Shown here: piece after piece, positions 35,960 to 48,630 of the stretch
Position numbering within the stretch: the first letter of the stretch is position 1
Layout: the number at the start of each line of letters is the position of its first letter
DNA from: Rotaria socialis
Lineage: Eukaryota > Rotifera > Eurotatoria > Philodinida > Philodinidae
Length of the DNA: 64,000 nucleotides
Reading direction: 5' to 3'
Assembly: GCA_905331475.1 (NCBI GenBank)
Contig: CAJNYU010003357.1
Span: 186,001 to 250,000, forward strand
Notes under the pieces: model-generated
Databases searched by the model: none
Told to the model about the DNA's origin: nothing
Seen by the model: only the letters and a program-made list of their open reading frames with translations
Program-made: the position numbers and the translations under genes

Positions 35960-38900
35960 CAATCCTCTATGCAAAACTTCTCACTTGCTATAACTAGTCA
36001 TCGTGTGGACGAAGAAAATCTCTGATTTCGAATTTTAACCAATAGTATCTGCTTCCTAGATTTCTTAAAATATCTCTTATAGCTATAGAAGATATCTAGT
36101 TTTCATATCATTTTTAAAGAGTATCAATAGTTCAATAGAGAATATAAGAAATTTTTCTTACGTCGATGTAATTGTTGCTTTTGCCATATTATTACTTTCA
36201 TATGTACCCAAATATAATTGTCTTTCTGTGTCACTATATGTTAAATTTGCTTTTAATATATCATACGATGGATTTATTTGTCTATCATATAATTGATTAC
36301 AAAATTGTGTTACTTTTAATATATAATCAAATAAAATTGGACGAAGGCATATCGAAAGTTTGGAACGAATATTGAAATCTAATTGTTGTTGTTTAAACAA
36401 ACGTAATATTAAACATAAACAGTGTAAAGCAAGCATTAAACTTCTTCGTCGATAACGTATTATATTTGTAGATTCAAGCTGATTCGAACATAAATCAAGA
36501 TATTCAATAAATAATGTTAATGTATCAGTTTTTAATGAAATATTTAATATTTCAAAAATAGGTTTAATAAATCCATAAAATTCTTCTAATTGATTATTAT
36601 CGAATATTGTTGCATGAGTTAATTTATGGTAAAATAATATCTGTGCTGCATCAAGCAATTTTAACGTTGGACATGACAACTCATCGACTGTTATGGATAG
36701 AAATGTTTTTGTTAATTGAAATTCTTTTTTATATAGTTGACAAAGAAATGGAAACAGTTCAGAATAATACTCGATCATTTTAGCAGTAAAATTTTTACAT
36801 AGATAAAGAAATGCATTTGATGATTGTGTTTGCATTGTTTCACATTGATTTTTATCACCGCCAGCTATTAAGAATAAAATTCATTTATTTAAATGAAAAC
36901 TATGAAAGCGTTTTGTACAATTCGCACGAGATTAAATTATTGGAGGATTTTTGTATTCTAGTTATTTTAAGGAAAATATTATTTTGTGATCACGTTCATA
37001 AATTATCAAGGAATACGGTAAGAAGATAGTTTATCTAATAGAACGACATAAATATGACGTCTATGTACGAGAGCAAGTCAATGGATCATTTAGTGTATTA
37101 AGACATTATTAAGACCTGTAAAATACTTCAAAGTTAGACTCATCGGGTCTGAGATTTTCGATCAACTTTATTTCAATTCTTTCCTAACTAGGACTGCGAC
37201 AGCTCCAGCTCACGAACCCGGTTCAAACAGTTCAGCTCAGTTCGAGAGAACTGTTTGAACAGTTCACCAGTTCGGAACTGTTTCCGAACTGTTATAGTCC
37301 TATTCCTGACGAAAAAATCTTATGGCACATGGCTCAATATGTACAAAGACATTTTTATTCACTTAGACAAAAACTACTCACACGGTTTAAGTGTAAACCT
37401 AGTCTTCTCTTCACTCATACTTAAATCCTTAACGTTACCCAATTCTGCGTGCTTACTACTCAGTGATCTATAGTCGTATGATAAATTCATCTGTGACTTT
37501 GGACTGTCAAATCCATATATTTCGCTGGTCTGTTTTAGCATTTCTTTTAAATCATACTACACAAAAAGAACATAGCTCCATACCAATCGCTTGTTCTTGA
37601 TATGTTTGAAATGTTGTCAAAAGACGCTGAATGATTTGTATTGCTAATGCTTGATCATGTTCTGTTATAAAAAACATACATGAAAGTAAATTTAAAACAT
37701 GTCCATGAATGTGTTCGCTTAAATTGGGTGTGAATTGTAATAAAAATTTTAATGTACGTAAAAATTGTTCTTTTATTGCTGGTGTTATCAATAATAATTG
37801 AAATTTTTCTTGAAATTTTATTGCTGATGCTGATGAAGAAAATAATTCTTTACGAACAATAAATAAAACATGATCAATTAATAGATAACATGCTTCCCAT
37901 TCGATGATCAGGTATTTTGAAGACAATGATGTTGATAATGAATCTGACGTTTTATTTGGTGTACGTTGAACAAGAGATTCGAGATAGATGAAAAGATTTT
38001 CAAGAATTAATTTTAAACATAACATATTCATTTCAATATCTATCAAACAGCCAAAATAAGAAACCATCAGTTAATATATTGATAAAATAGGTCGATGAGA
38101 ATATCGAAATTAGAAGTATAGTGATGTACTTTCAATCTTACGTGAGAATTTGCAATTTAAATAGAATTATAAAATTCTTTTTTTCATCTTCCTAATCAAT
38201 AGAATGTACGAAAATATGTTCTTGAAAACTGGAGGTTTTATTATTTCATGTTCTGATAACTAGCATTTAGAATCAAAGAAAGCAATTCGTCAAATAGGTA
38301 AGAACTTCTCCTCAATTAAGATAGAGTCAAAATTTCTTCGAAATATAATACCAAAAATCACATGTGTAAAAATTGTTTTTTTGCGTACTGATACGGTGAA
38401 AACTCTTTGAACAGTGATTCAAATTTAACTTAGTTAGGATCAAACGAAAGTTTGTTCCTTTTTTCATCAAAACTGTCAAGTCGAGACTAAATTCCTCTAA
38501 CCCTCTTTTGTAAGTGTCATTTTGTGAAAAACTTATCTATCGATGTCATGTTCTCAAGTGAAAATCGATTTCAAACTTAAATTCTTCTTCTATATATAGA
38601 TATTCGGTAAATAAGTTTTGATAATGGGATAAAGATTAAATTATATTTTATGTTGCTTTCAACTAATCGTCATTCTCAGTTCTAATCAAAACTGTTTTAG
38701 ACTGAAATTCCGTACATGAATAAAAAAAAGTTAAATGAATTCGTTTTATCTATATAACTGACCTGTAACATTTTCAGTAAAAAATAGACCAATAAATGAT
38801 TTGATTAATTTCTGTAATTCACTTCTATATTGAGAAAAAAACTTCCAAAAGAATTGCTCTTCACTATCATATTCAAATAATGCATAGATGAAACGTTGCT

Positions 38901-41900
38901 GATTGTGCATGTCTTGTGTTTTTAATAATTGATTTTCATTATCTGTCAATAATAATGTCACTGATGACGATGGAAAATGAATACGATGTAACGATTGTTT
39001 TAAATTAAAAATTAACTTTAAACAAAATTGTTCATTTGACAGTAATGTTGTTTGTCGAATGATAAATAAATTTAATGCTTGATAAGAATTCAATGATAAT
39101 AAATGGAATGGATGTTGATTCAGTAAGAGGAGAAATTGCAAAAATGAAAGCGTACGTTCATTAGCAAACGTTAAAAATTCATTATCATCAATAGATTTGG
39201 TTGCTAATTGTTGAAACAATTGTAACAGATAATTTGATAATTTAACTAGGAATTGACCAAACATTTTTAAACAATTCATATGATCATTTGTTACTATCGA
39301 ACGCAATTGTTCAAGTGAATCCTGCAAGATATACACAAGAAATAGCCTTGATGTTTCAAAACTCAAACGATATTGTCGGATCCGTAAAGAAAATGTAATC
39401 AGTGTCTAAATCTCGAGATTCAAATTAGTAATTCTTATAATACTTATTTTATAATCAGTCAACCAATGTCTATTATATTGATGATTTTGAGAAAATAGTA
39501 CACCAGAAAGACGATTGACTACGAAGCATATCACTATTTTTCTCTCTATAAAATTCAAAATCTACTCTGTTCATTCGATAGTTGATTGAATTTTCTTGTT
39601 TGCAACTAAAGCCCAGTAATTCTTCATTTGCTAACCGTTCAACCATGAATTAGTAATTTCCCTCAATCTAGACGGAGGTTACTTTTGGAAATACAATTTT
39701 GACTCTATCATTTTTATATTTAGACAACAGGCTGTAGAACTGCTATTGAAAATTATAAAAATATCAGATGATATCTTTTTTCAATGATCCCAAAAACATT
39801 CGAGGATAAACATATAACGTTTCTCAAAAACTATGAGAAATGCGTCCTTAAATAAAATCAAAGCACTTACTGTTGGACTAATTAGAAGTCGATAGAACAT
39901 TTCCAATGTATTATCTCCAAGAAAATAATTGAGAAAAAGTTTTTCTTGATGACAATTTAATGCAGCTGCAGGTAACGAAGCAATCCGTTTATTTCTTTGT
40001 TGTTGTTGCTGCTGTAATTGTCGTCGTGCTAAACGTTTATTAACGAGACTTAGTAAACATTCAAATGATGCATGACGTAATTTAACAGAATTCAATTGAA
40101 AGAACTTTAGAAATAATTCACAAAGAAATAATTCATATTGTTCAAAATGATTATATTCAACCCATGTAAGAAAACTATTTACGCATAGTAAACATGTTTG
40201 TGTTAAACGTTCATGTTGTTCTGGAGCAGTCAGTAAATCATTTGATATACGAATTAAACATAGTAAAATATCATTTACACGTTTTTGTATTTGATTTAGA
40301 ATTTGTCGACGACGTTGTGCTTGAATCGATTGGCCATAGATTGTGAGTTCTTCGTTAAGAAAGCGATAAACAAGTAAAATAAGTTCAAGTTGAGTTGAAT
40401 TATACTCTATAATAAAGAAAAGATTAACTTGCTATATAGTTGTGTCCGAGACGAGAAGATCAATCATTATGATGCCTACTACAAAAGAAAATTTTCAATC
40501 TATTTTATTATTCTCAAAGAATTCATCTAGTATAGATTATGCTCAAGAAAATTGAATTTATATTAAATATTTTACTGTAAATCTCAATGTTTATACTAAA
40601 AATGTGTAGAGTGAATACTAGTGAAAATTCAAGGTTTGAAAAGATAAACTCAACGTATATGACCACTAATAGACTAGTGGATAAGAACCTAGATGACATA
40701 TAAGGTATGATGGGAAAAGGCTGATAGGAAAAATATCGAAAACAAAATTAATACACATGCAGATGGATAGAAATACTGAAAACGAGAGTATATTGAAGTA
40801 CAAGTCTCCCTCATCCTCAATTCAATCTTACATGCTCATGTTCATCTCATATTCTTGTTTTCGACATTTTTCCTTTCTTCCCTTTTCCATCCATTCTTAT
40901 TAGTCGCTGGATGTTGTCATAAAAACAATCTTGTAGAAAAAAAGCAAGAGAAGTGTGTCAGTGATCATCGTGTTAATACCAAGAGCTCAAAGGCATACCT
41001 AGAAATCTGCTTTTTAGCAAAGAATATAATTTCTTGAAAAAGAAAAGGACATAGATTGTACTTCTGTTCAATAGTAATAAATCATTAATGAGTCATGGAG
41101 TCGAATAAATATTTCGAAAGCAAAATTTATGAGATTAAAAAATTTGAAGCAAAAATGAATGTCATTCAACATATTTTCTGTTACATTAAAGCAATTGAAA
41201 CGAAGCCGTATTTCTGAAATATATAATATCGAATACTTTCAATATACGAAGTGTCTGAAGTTTCGCGAAATATAGACTATGGTCCACGATTTTACAATTA
41301 TAAAATTAATATTAATCAATTATTTTTCAGATATTACAGAAACTTTTGTCTTTAGGACTTAAACAATGATTTCACTTCTATATTATTCACACACAAAAGA
41401 ATAAACGGCAAAAAAATCAATCTAATTATTTTGCTTTACTACAGGCATCTATTCAGATCTAAAAATTCATTGCTGCTATTGTTATTTCAAAATAGATCAA
41501 CAAACCTTGCATTTGAGTAATTCCTTGTAACATATTAACCAATTCATCTAGTGTAGTATCAAGTTTTTCAAAACAATCTCGTTTAATCAATTCAACTAAA
41601 CATTTTGCTAAAGAATTTCTTATATGTATGGGATCCATAAATATTTGATTTAAATAAGTACTATTAATAATCACAAATAGTTGCTTTTTGATTAAATGTC
41701 TATCATCAAGTTTTAATATATTCCATTTATGTTTTATAATTGATTCAAGAAGATTTAAACTATAGTGATGAAGTATTGGTTGACTATTTGTTTGTTTTAT
41801 TAATTCAAATGATATTGTTGAGCAAAGTATTGGTTGATTTTCTTTTAAATCATCAAGAAATTTTAATGCATTTTGTTTTTCATTATTTGTTGTTTTTGGA

Positions 41901-41959
41901 TTAAATGAACAAAGAACAGCAGTTATAACTTCATCAAATAATTCTGATGTAAAGATCAT
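33427..41959 (-). CDS. XPO5: Exportin-5
   Basis: A karyopherin-beta export receptor; with RanGTP it carries pre-miRNA and other structured RNA out of the nucleus. Seven exons: 41959-41506, 40406-39871, 39321-38763, 38039-37584, 36864-36162, 35400-34643 and 33956-33427, giving 1331 residues (about 1204 in human). The N-terminal importin-beta-like part is recognisable (NALKFLDDLKENQPILC, NSLAKCLVELIKRDC). Near the end, PSFRLRIVLRHFCRLFVE and LPYIQQRLTTMW match the human C-terminal HEAT repeats, as does ERERRDTFKNLL. Extra length is mostly Ser/Asn/Lys-rich linker in exon 6. Introns are 549-1099 bp, about ten times those of most genes here; intron 4 carries a hAT-type MITE. Identification rests on colinear short matches over the full length. 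Confidence 0.92.
37189..37302. mobile_element. hAT-type MITE in exportin-5 intron 4
   Basis: A 114-bp element with 14-bp inverted ends (TAGGACTGCGACAG at the left; CTGTTATAGTCCTA at the right). The flanks TTCCTAAC (37181-37188) and TTCCTGAC (37303-37310) match at 7 of 8 positions, the 8-bp target duplication typical of hAT elements. The centre is an imperfect palindrome built on GAACTGTT. There is no coding capacity. Confidence 0.8.
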
Positions 41960-42109
41960 TATTTTTTGTTCAATTATTTTCTTAGTCTTAAAAATAATTA
42001 AAGTTCATTATTATAAATTTAGAATTGTCTATCAGGAAAACTATCATTTAACACTTGCTCTTCAAATAATTCATTTGTTTTCAATGGTTTTGTGTCAAAA
42101 CAATAATCT

Positions 42110-42386
42110 CACTGTAAAAAATCAAGACACATGAAGTGTATAAATAAGACGATTCGTTCGTCTAAACAAGACACCTCACGTGTCTGCGGATAACCGATTT
42201 GGGACACGGACACGTACGGGTCAAGATAAGCTACATACAATTTCTATATACACTGGTAGCAGTGTCAACGTAATTCATGTTTTTATATGAACATTAGATA
42301 TTAGAAAAAATATTTTCAATGAATTAATTTTTTTACACTTTACTTGAGTTAAAATTGTATTTAAAAACTACAGAAATTATTTTAAA

Positions 42387-42420
<34 letters not shown>

Positions 42421-43283
42421 ATGTTTAATGAAATTCCTCGAAGGTGATATTCTTGTGGAATAGAATATTATCTTCGAAAATATTTTATTTGAGTGAATCT
42501 GATTTTTGAGGAATTTCATTAAACATCAAAAAATATATATAAAAAAAATTTTAAATAATTTCTGTAGTTTTTAAATATAATTTTAACTCAAGTAAAATGT
42601 ACAAAAATTATTTCATCAAGAATATTTATTCTAATATCTAATGTTGGTATAAAAACATGAATTCTTGAATTAGTGAACCATAGATTGATAGAAGCGTCTG
42701 GGAAAACTCATGTAACACAAGTCTAAAACGAAAAATAAAGACTGAAGTGTTTTTTTAAATATACAATATTAAAATATAATTGTAATCAGTTATTTTTGAT
42801 CATTTTTCTATCATCTAGAAAGCAAATAAAAACCTTGAAAATATATTAGAAATTAAAAAAAAAGATATTTCGATAAAATGGTTTCCATATTCTTAAAGCC
42901 CCTTCACTTCAGATATCGAATCAAGATATATGGATCTCTTCAAAACCACGAATGTCCTCAACTCGAGTTAAAATGTGAAGCAGTTCACGGCAGAGAAGTC
43001 ATCGGAAAAACTAGTTCTGGAAAGAGTGAAATCCTAAATATTTTCAAGACATCAAATAAGACTCTTTGTTTCACATCCGAAAGTAAATTCTCATAGCTAC
43101 GAAAGAAAGTAAAAATACTGATCTATTGGTCAATAGCTATAACAATGTTTTACGAGAAAGATGAACGTAAGATGCTTTCCTGTCTGTAGTCACTACATGC
43201 CTAAAAACAAGACGTATTTCGCGTCTGAATAAGATTTAAGACGAATAATATGTCTCGTTAGACACATGGCATTTTTTACAGTG
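42110..43283. mobile_element. Possible 1.2-kb TIR element containing a hairpin
   Basis: CACTGTAAAAAAT at 42110-42122 recurs inverted at 43271-43283. Subterminal GACACATG / CATGTGTC and GACGA / TCGTC motifs are also inverted between the two ends. No transposase was seen and no clear target duplication. The hairpin at 42272-42663 would be nested within it. Boundaries are moderately secure only. Confidence 0.5.
42272..42663. repeat. 392-bp near-palindrome (long hairpin)
   Basis: Two arms of about 160 bp (42272-42441 and 42508-42663) are reverse complements with scattered mismatches. Examples are AATTCATGTTTTTATATGAA against its inverted partner at the right end, and GATGTTTAATGAAATTCCTC against GAGGAATTTCATTAAACATC in the middle. 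The central 66 bases themselves fold (CGAAGGTGATATT with AATATTATCTTCG). A TA repeat at 42391-42415 is shortened in the right arm. Confidence 0.85.
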
Positions 43284-43678
43284 TGTACTCATTCAAAAGA
43301 AAGCATCGCTGACAAAAAGAAATGAACCAATGAATATTTGAAAACATATGATTAACAGAAAGTGACATCTGTTCCATTTATTTAGAATGGTAAATCAAAA
43401 TTTTCAAATTCATCTTTATTACGAATAGATAATTATCATTTTTTTTCTCTCACTAATATTATTATATTGAACGAAATTAATTAGTAAATAAATAAACAAA
43501 ATCATTTGTTCTAATATCGGAATGAATCAAACATGTTTGTCAATATATCAATATTATGGAAGATAGAAAAATTTATATGCACTTGAAATAATCTCAGATT
43601 AATGATAATATTCAATTGGCCGATAGAAAACATCTTTGATTAAAACTCTTATGAAATATGTCAGATAAGAAATAAAAT

Positions 43679-46600
43679 ATGAATAATTACTCTTCACATC
43701 ATGATGAGAATATTAATGAAGACTCATTTCATAATGATTCTGTTAATAGGAATCATCATATATACGATTCATTAGCATCTGCTCAACTTCAACAAACAAG
43801 TAAGCAGTTTGAAAGGTCATAATCGATAGTTTTTATACTATTCACTTTAGATGTTGATACTTCAAATTATTCAATATTACATCAAGCTTCGTCAAATATA
43901 TCAGAAAATCAAACTTTTGAGCAATATCAACCAGATACTCCATCAAAAAGTTATCGTCAAAAATTAATTAAGGATGATATTATTGCAATTGATCACAATG
44001 ATACTGATGCTTCATTTATATTACCAAATTTATATGAGTTACCAGAAGATATTCGTATTCGTGTTATGGATAATATTGTTGATATACCAACAATGGTATC
44101 ATTGGAAGAAACAAGTATAACATTAAGAATATTTAATTAAGAAACTTAAATAGTTTAATTATATAATTCTGTTTTCAGAACGTCTCAATTGGTGGGTTAA
44201 TAAAAAATTACCATGTGCAAAACTATATCCTTTAGTAACAAGTGGAGATGGAAATTGCTTATTACATGCAACATCACTTGGTAAAAAATTTTGTTCAAAG
44301 AGTTTATTTTAGCTTAAAAAAATAGTTATATATATATTTATGTCAAAGTAATGTCGAATGAGTTACTGTATGAAAATGAATGTTAATACTTGAATTTAGT
44401 TAACTCGATTTCTGACGCAAATAGAAATCAAAAGCGGTTTTAGAAATCCTTCTGGAAAACGATGAGAATGACAGTTTTTGCATGGACAAATTCGATTAGT
44501 TTTAGTTGATACAAATGATTGACAATTCGTAATCTATTGTTTAGCAATGTGGGGTTGTCATGATCATTCATTGTCAATGCGTAAAGCATTAAATGAAACA
44601 TTGATCACATCTAAACCAAATAATTCACTTTATCGACGTTGGCGTTGGGCTCAATCCGTACAAAATAAAAAAGTAATCAGAAAAGTTAATCTTTCATTAA
44701 AAAAAGATATTACATCTTATTGTCTGCTAGTATGACCTGGTTTTTTCTGAAGAAGAATGGAATGAAGAATGGAAAAGTTTATTAAGATTATCATCAGCTG
44801 AGCCACGTGTTTCACAAACAAAATCATTCGATTCATACTGTTCGGCTGATGAGTATGTTGAATAACTCTAAAAAATTGATTTCTAATATATTTATTCGTC
44901 TAGAATCAACAACGGTTCAAAATCTTCTCAAACAAATACAGATCTTTCAACAAAATCATCATCACAATCAACTCGACAATATTATGAGAGTTTAGAAGAA
45001 TTTCATGTTTATGTTCTTGCAAATAATATTCGTCGACCGATTGTTATCTATTCAGATACATTATTACGAACGAATGATGGTGAAGCTATTTCACCTATTG
45101 AATTCGGTGGAATCTATTTACCGTTAGGTAAAATAAATATAAAAATTTTCATAAAAAAATAAAAAGAACAAACTTTCTTTTCTTTAATAGAAATTCCACC
45201 GGAAAAATGCCATAAGCAACCAGTAAGTTAATTGAGTTCTGTCTACGATCTATTTTTTTAAAATTAAATTAAGATACTTTTGGCATATGATGCTGCACAT
45301 TTTTCAGCTCTACTACCCATGGAACAAATTAATAGTAAACCATCATCAAAATGTAAATTTTTATTTGCATATAAATATCTAATGAATACGTGTTTTTTTC
45401 AGCTACTTATCGAATACCTTTAATCGATGTAGATACATTGGATATTCTACCTATTCATTTTTTTATTGATCCTGGTTTAAATTTTCAATGGCCAATAGAT
45501 GAAGAATTATCTAATGATAAAATTCATTTCTATACAACCTATGGAGATAATCGAATGGATATCCTTGAAAAATATTTAAATTTATCAAAAGAATATCTTC
45601 CATTGAATAATTTAATTCCACAATCAACAAAAACAAAACAGGAGAATAGAATATCGACAACAACAAATACTAATCCATCAAATGAACTGAATTCACCTGT
45701 AACACATAAAAAAGTTTCTCGTTCATCGTTAAATTCATTTTCAAAAATGTTTCGTCGAACATTTATCGAACCATTTTCATCTACTAAACGTGCCTCTCTT
45801 AAACATGCACATTCTCATTCAACACATCGAAAGTCTGATCGATCCGTTATGAATGAAAATACATATGAACACCGACGATCACTAACATTACTTGATCATC
45901 ATACAAATATTTTAACTATCATTTTAGCTAATTTTCAACCAAAACGACCACAAATATCTGATAATATGATAAAAAACTATATTGATACATGTATGAATGA
46001 TTACTATTTTGAGAAAAATCAAAAACAAATTCAACACGAAAATGATAACGTGCAAAACCTTGAACCATCAACAGATTTAAATGAAACTAATGTTTCATTA
46101 TCAACAATGAATACCTATGACGAAGAAATTATCTCGACGAATAGATCTAATGATACTAGTAAACAAATAAATGATAAACGAACACGCCGTAAATTACTTC
46201 AAATCCCATTAAATTCTTTAAATAAAACAATTCCATCAACTCAACATATAGAAAAAGATTCTAGCATCGGCACTTCGTTATCGGGGGTGAATGGTCACTA
46301 TTTAGGAAATGTTGACCATGTACAACAAACACAACAAAAATTAAATCAATTGATACAAGTAATCAATATCTTTCTTCGAGTCGAATAAATCAACCATCAG
46401 TTTCATTTTATTTATTTAGGGAAGTGATCTTGAAATGACGAACGATCAATATTTGAATGTTGAATTAGATATTAATAGCACTTCAAATAAATTGTTTCCA
46501 AGTCAAAAACTAATCTCATCATCTTTAAAACGCCAGCAATCATTAAATTCTGATAAAAGTTCAAATAATCTATCAGAAAACAATCAAAATTTAAATCACT

Positions 46601-46683
46601 CAAAATCAACGAATACAAATATTAATAAACGTGCACAAATATTAAATCCAATATCAAATATTACGCAACAAAAGCGTCTTTAA
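43679..46683 (+). CDS. OTUD7: OTU-family deubiquitinase, OTUD7/Cezanne type
   Basis: A cysteine protease that removes ubiquitin; human relatives prefer K11-linked chains. Ten exons: 43679-43799, 43851-44114, 44179-44280, 44545-44672, 44731-44852, 44904-45127, 45191-45222, 45274-45352, 45403-46358 and 46420-46683, giving 763 residues. The A20/Cezanne-type OTU domain begins at RLNWW. The catalytic Cys lies in [17 protein letters not shown] (about 155) and the catalytic His in [12 protein letters not shown] (about 340). Diagnostic [34 protein letters not shown] and [16 protein letters not shown] segments follow the human order. The 32-nt seventh exon encodes [10 protein letters not shown]. The C-terminal 350 residues are Ser/Asn-rich, and I see neither the A20 zinc finger nor an N-terminal UBA domain. 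Confidence 0.93.
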
Positions 46684-47371
46684 AATATTCACTGGTTATT
46701 TTACCGGTGATATCTTATTCCAAAGCAATTTATTATTTAATAGAGATATTCAAAATAATATAATGAAGATTTTCAAAATACAGTGTGCTCCTTTTTTGTT
46801 ATTTTTCTTTTTTTTTATTTCTTCTTTCGCTTCTTTCTTCGTTTTTGTTTTAGTCGTAAAACTTTCGTTTTCAGTATATTTTATTTTTCAATCATATTTA
46901 TTTTATTTTCAACAAATGAGATGGGGTGCTACCAAAATCAAAACCATTATTAACAAATTTTATATCTATATCATCGGAATGATATACGTTCAATGAAATA
47001 TCGATTTATCATTCTATTTTTCTATGAAATGTACATAATTTATTCTGTAGTAATATTAATTTTAAAGGTTCGCCCATAGTTTTAGCTTTTTGATTTTGTT
47101 CAACGTGAAATGTTGTTTTTTTCTCTCTTTGATTAACAAATAATAATATTTCAAATAAAACATAACTTGAGAAAATTTCAATGATAGAATCGCAATATAT
47201 TTTATTTATTCAATATTCTCGAATATGTTAAAATTCTGATTATTGATTTTTATGAATAATCGCTCATCTAATTAGCTAATAATTTAATCAATATAGAAAA
47301 GAAAAAGATACTCTAATATCGATCTTGTGTCAATATGACATTTCATATATTTGATCGTGAGTTAAATAGTA
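46684..47371. other. Region after OTUD7
   Basis: T-rich 3' flank. The hydrophobic frame at 46763-46996 is an artefact of poly-T composition. No gene seen. Confidence 0.45.
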
Positions 47372-47674
47372 GTGTTCAAGAACTGAGAAATAGGAATTCC
47401 TAACTTTCCGAGGAATTATCAGTGCCGCTGTGATAATTCCTAGAGGAAATGGGAATCAACTATTGGTTCCCTCACAGATCCACTATTCACGAAAGTCGCT
47501 TTATTGTTTTTGTTTCAAATAATTTGTGCGCGAAACTATTGATTCTCACAATTTTGCAAGTGAAAATGAGTGTAAGAACAAAAGTTATCGTGAATATTCC
47601 ATATGTTTACCTTTAGTATGCAAGGAACTGTAGGGGAACTGAGAAGAAATTTCTAATTCTCAGTTCATGGACAC
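47372..47674. mobile_element. MITE-like element, copy 2 (303 bp)
   Basis: The same family and orientation as 16272-16573. Ends are GTGTTCAAGAACTGAG and an inverted CTCAGTTCATGGACAC, with a few substitutions. The internal sequence is colinear over its whole length, including TCAGTGCCGCTGTGATAATT. No clear target duplication. Confidence 0.8.
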
Positions 47675-48235
47675 CTTCCCGTCAGCATGATAAAAACCTA
47701 TCTAAAGGCTTCAATTAAGTATTTTTTTACTTGAAATTCTTTATTTAAATTTAAATTTTTTTTGTACATTTAAAGCAATGGATAATTCATAAGAATATCT
47801 TTGAAAACAACTATTTCGTAATCAAATTCAACATTGAACAATTGACTCAACTGATAAATATTTTATTTTTAACAACAAGATCTATAAGAATCATTAATGA
47901 AAGATTTAATAAATAAATGGTGAGAACAAAAACGACTTGCATCATATATATTGAAAATTCATCAATATCAACTTATTTCTTCCTAGTGCAACGGATATTG
48001 CTAGACGATCGATCGTTTAATTGTCTATTTACACCCGTTCTATCCTCTCGATCACTTTCATTCTTTGTTATAGGATAAGTCGAAATAGATATGACAATGA
48101 TATCTTTCCTCTATGCGTGCATTTCGTAAAGAAAAGATTAACAAAGGAAAAAGTGAAAATAAATATACTGTCTGAAATATCGTTAGGCTATTTAGTTTTT
48201 CTTCCTTTGCCTGTGTATTGTATGAATACCAGTGG

Positions 48236-48505
48236 TCCCAGGTCAATGATTCCGCGGGAACGGATGCTGCGGGAGCCGGCAGGAAAATACGAGAACTGCC
48301 ATCGTATCCTGCAGGGAAATACTGGAAATCGGAAGCAGTATTCCGGACGAAAATTTTCGGCTGTTTTCCGGTGATTTTCCGATCGGTGAAAGCACAGAAA
48401 TTCATAAAAAAAATTCCGAAATTTTCCGACCGGAATACTGCTCCCACGTTCCAGTGATTTCCGGTGTTTTGATGCCGTTTCCCGTCGTACGAGTTCGACC
48501 TGGGG
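48236..48505. repeat. GC-richer foldback element (270 bp)
   Basis: Ends CCCAGGTC / GACCTGGG are inverted. Inner arms of about 45 bp (48322-48361 and 48415-48463) are inverted copies around GCAGTATTCCGG. The G+C content stands out sharply from the flanks. It is probably a non-autonomous DNA element. Open frames crossing it on both strands come from its lack of AT-rich stops. Confidence 0.7.
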
Positions 48506-48630
48506 TTTAATCGTATATTCTTTTCAGATAAGTGAAATATCACCAGTCGAACACACACCATCATACTAAAATACAATTACACTGAGAATTATTTCTTTGT
48601 TAATTCACATGGCGGTAAGAATTTTCCGAT

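Larger units (their letters stand above)
41960..43678. other. Divergent region XPO5 / OTUD7
   Basis: Apart from the inverted-repeat elements listed separately, it should hold both promoters, in about 150 bp next to XPO5 and about 400 bp before OTUD7. A frame at 42878-43096 has an ATG but no recognisable domain and lies inside the element. Confidence 0.5.

Noticed and set aside
42878..43096. 72-codon frame with an ATG
   Set aside because: Inside the inverted-repeat element, no recognisable domain, and too short to credit.
46763..46996. Hydrophobic 77-codon frame after OTUD7
   Set aside because: Poly-T composition in the 3' flank.
48058..48576. 172-codon minus-strand frame and overlapping plus-strand frames
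   Set aside because: Open only because the GC-richer foldback element lacks AT-rich stops.
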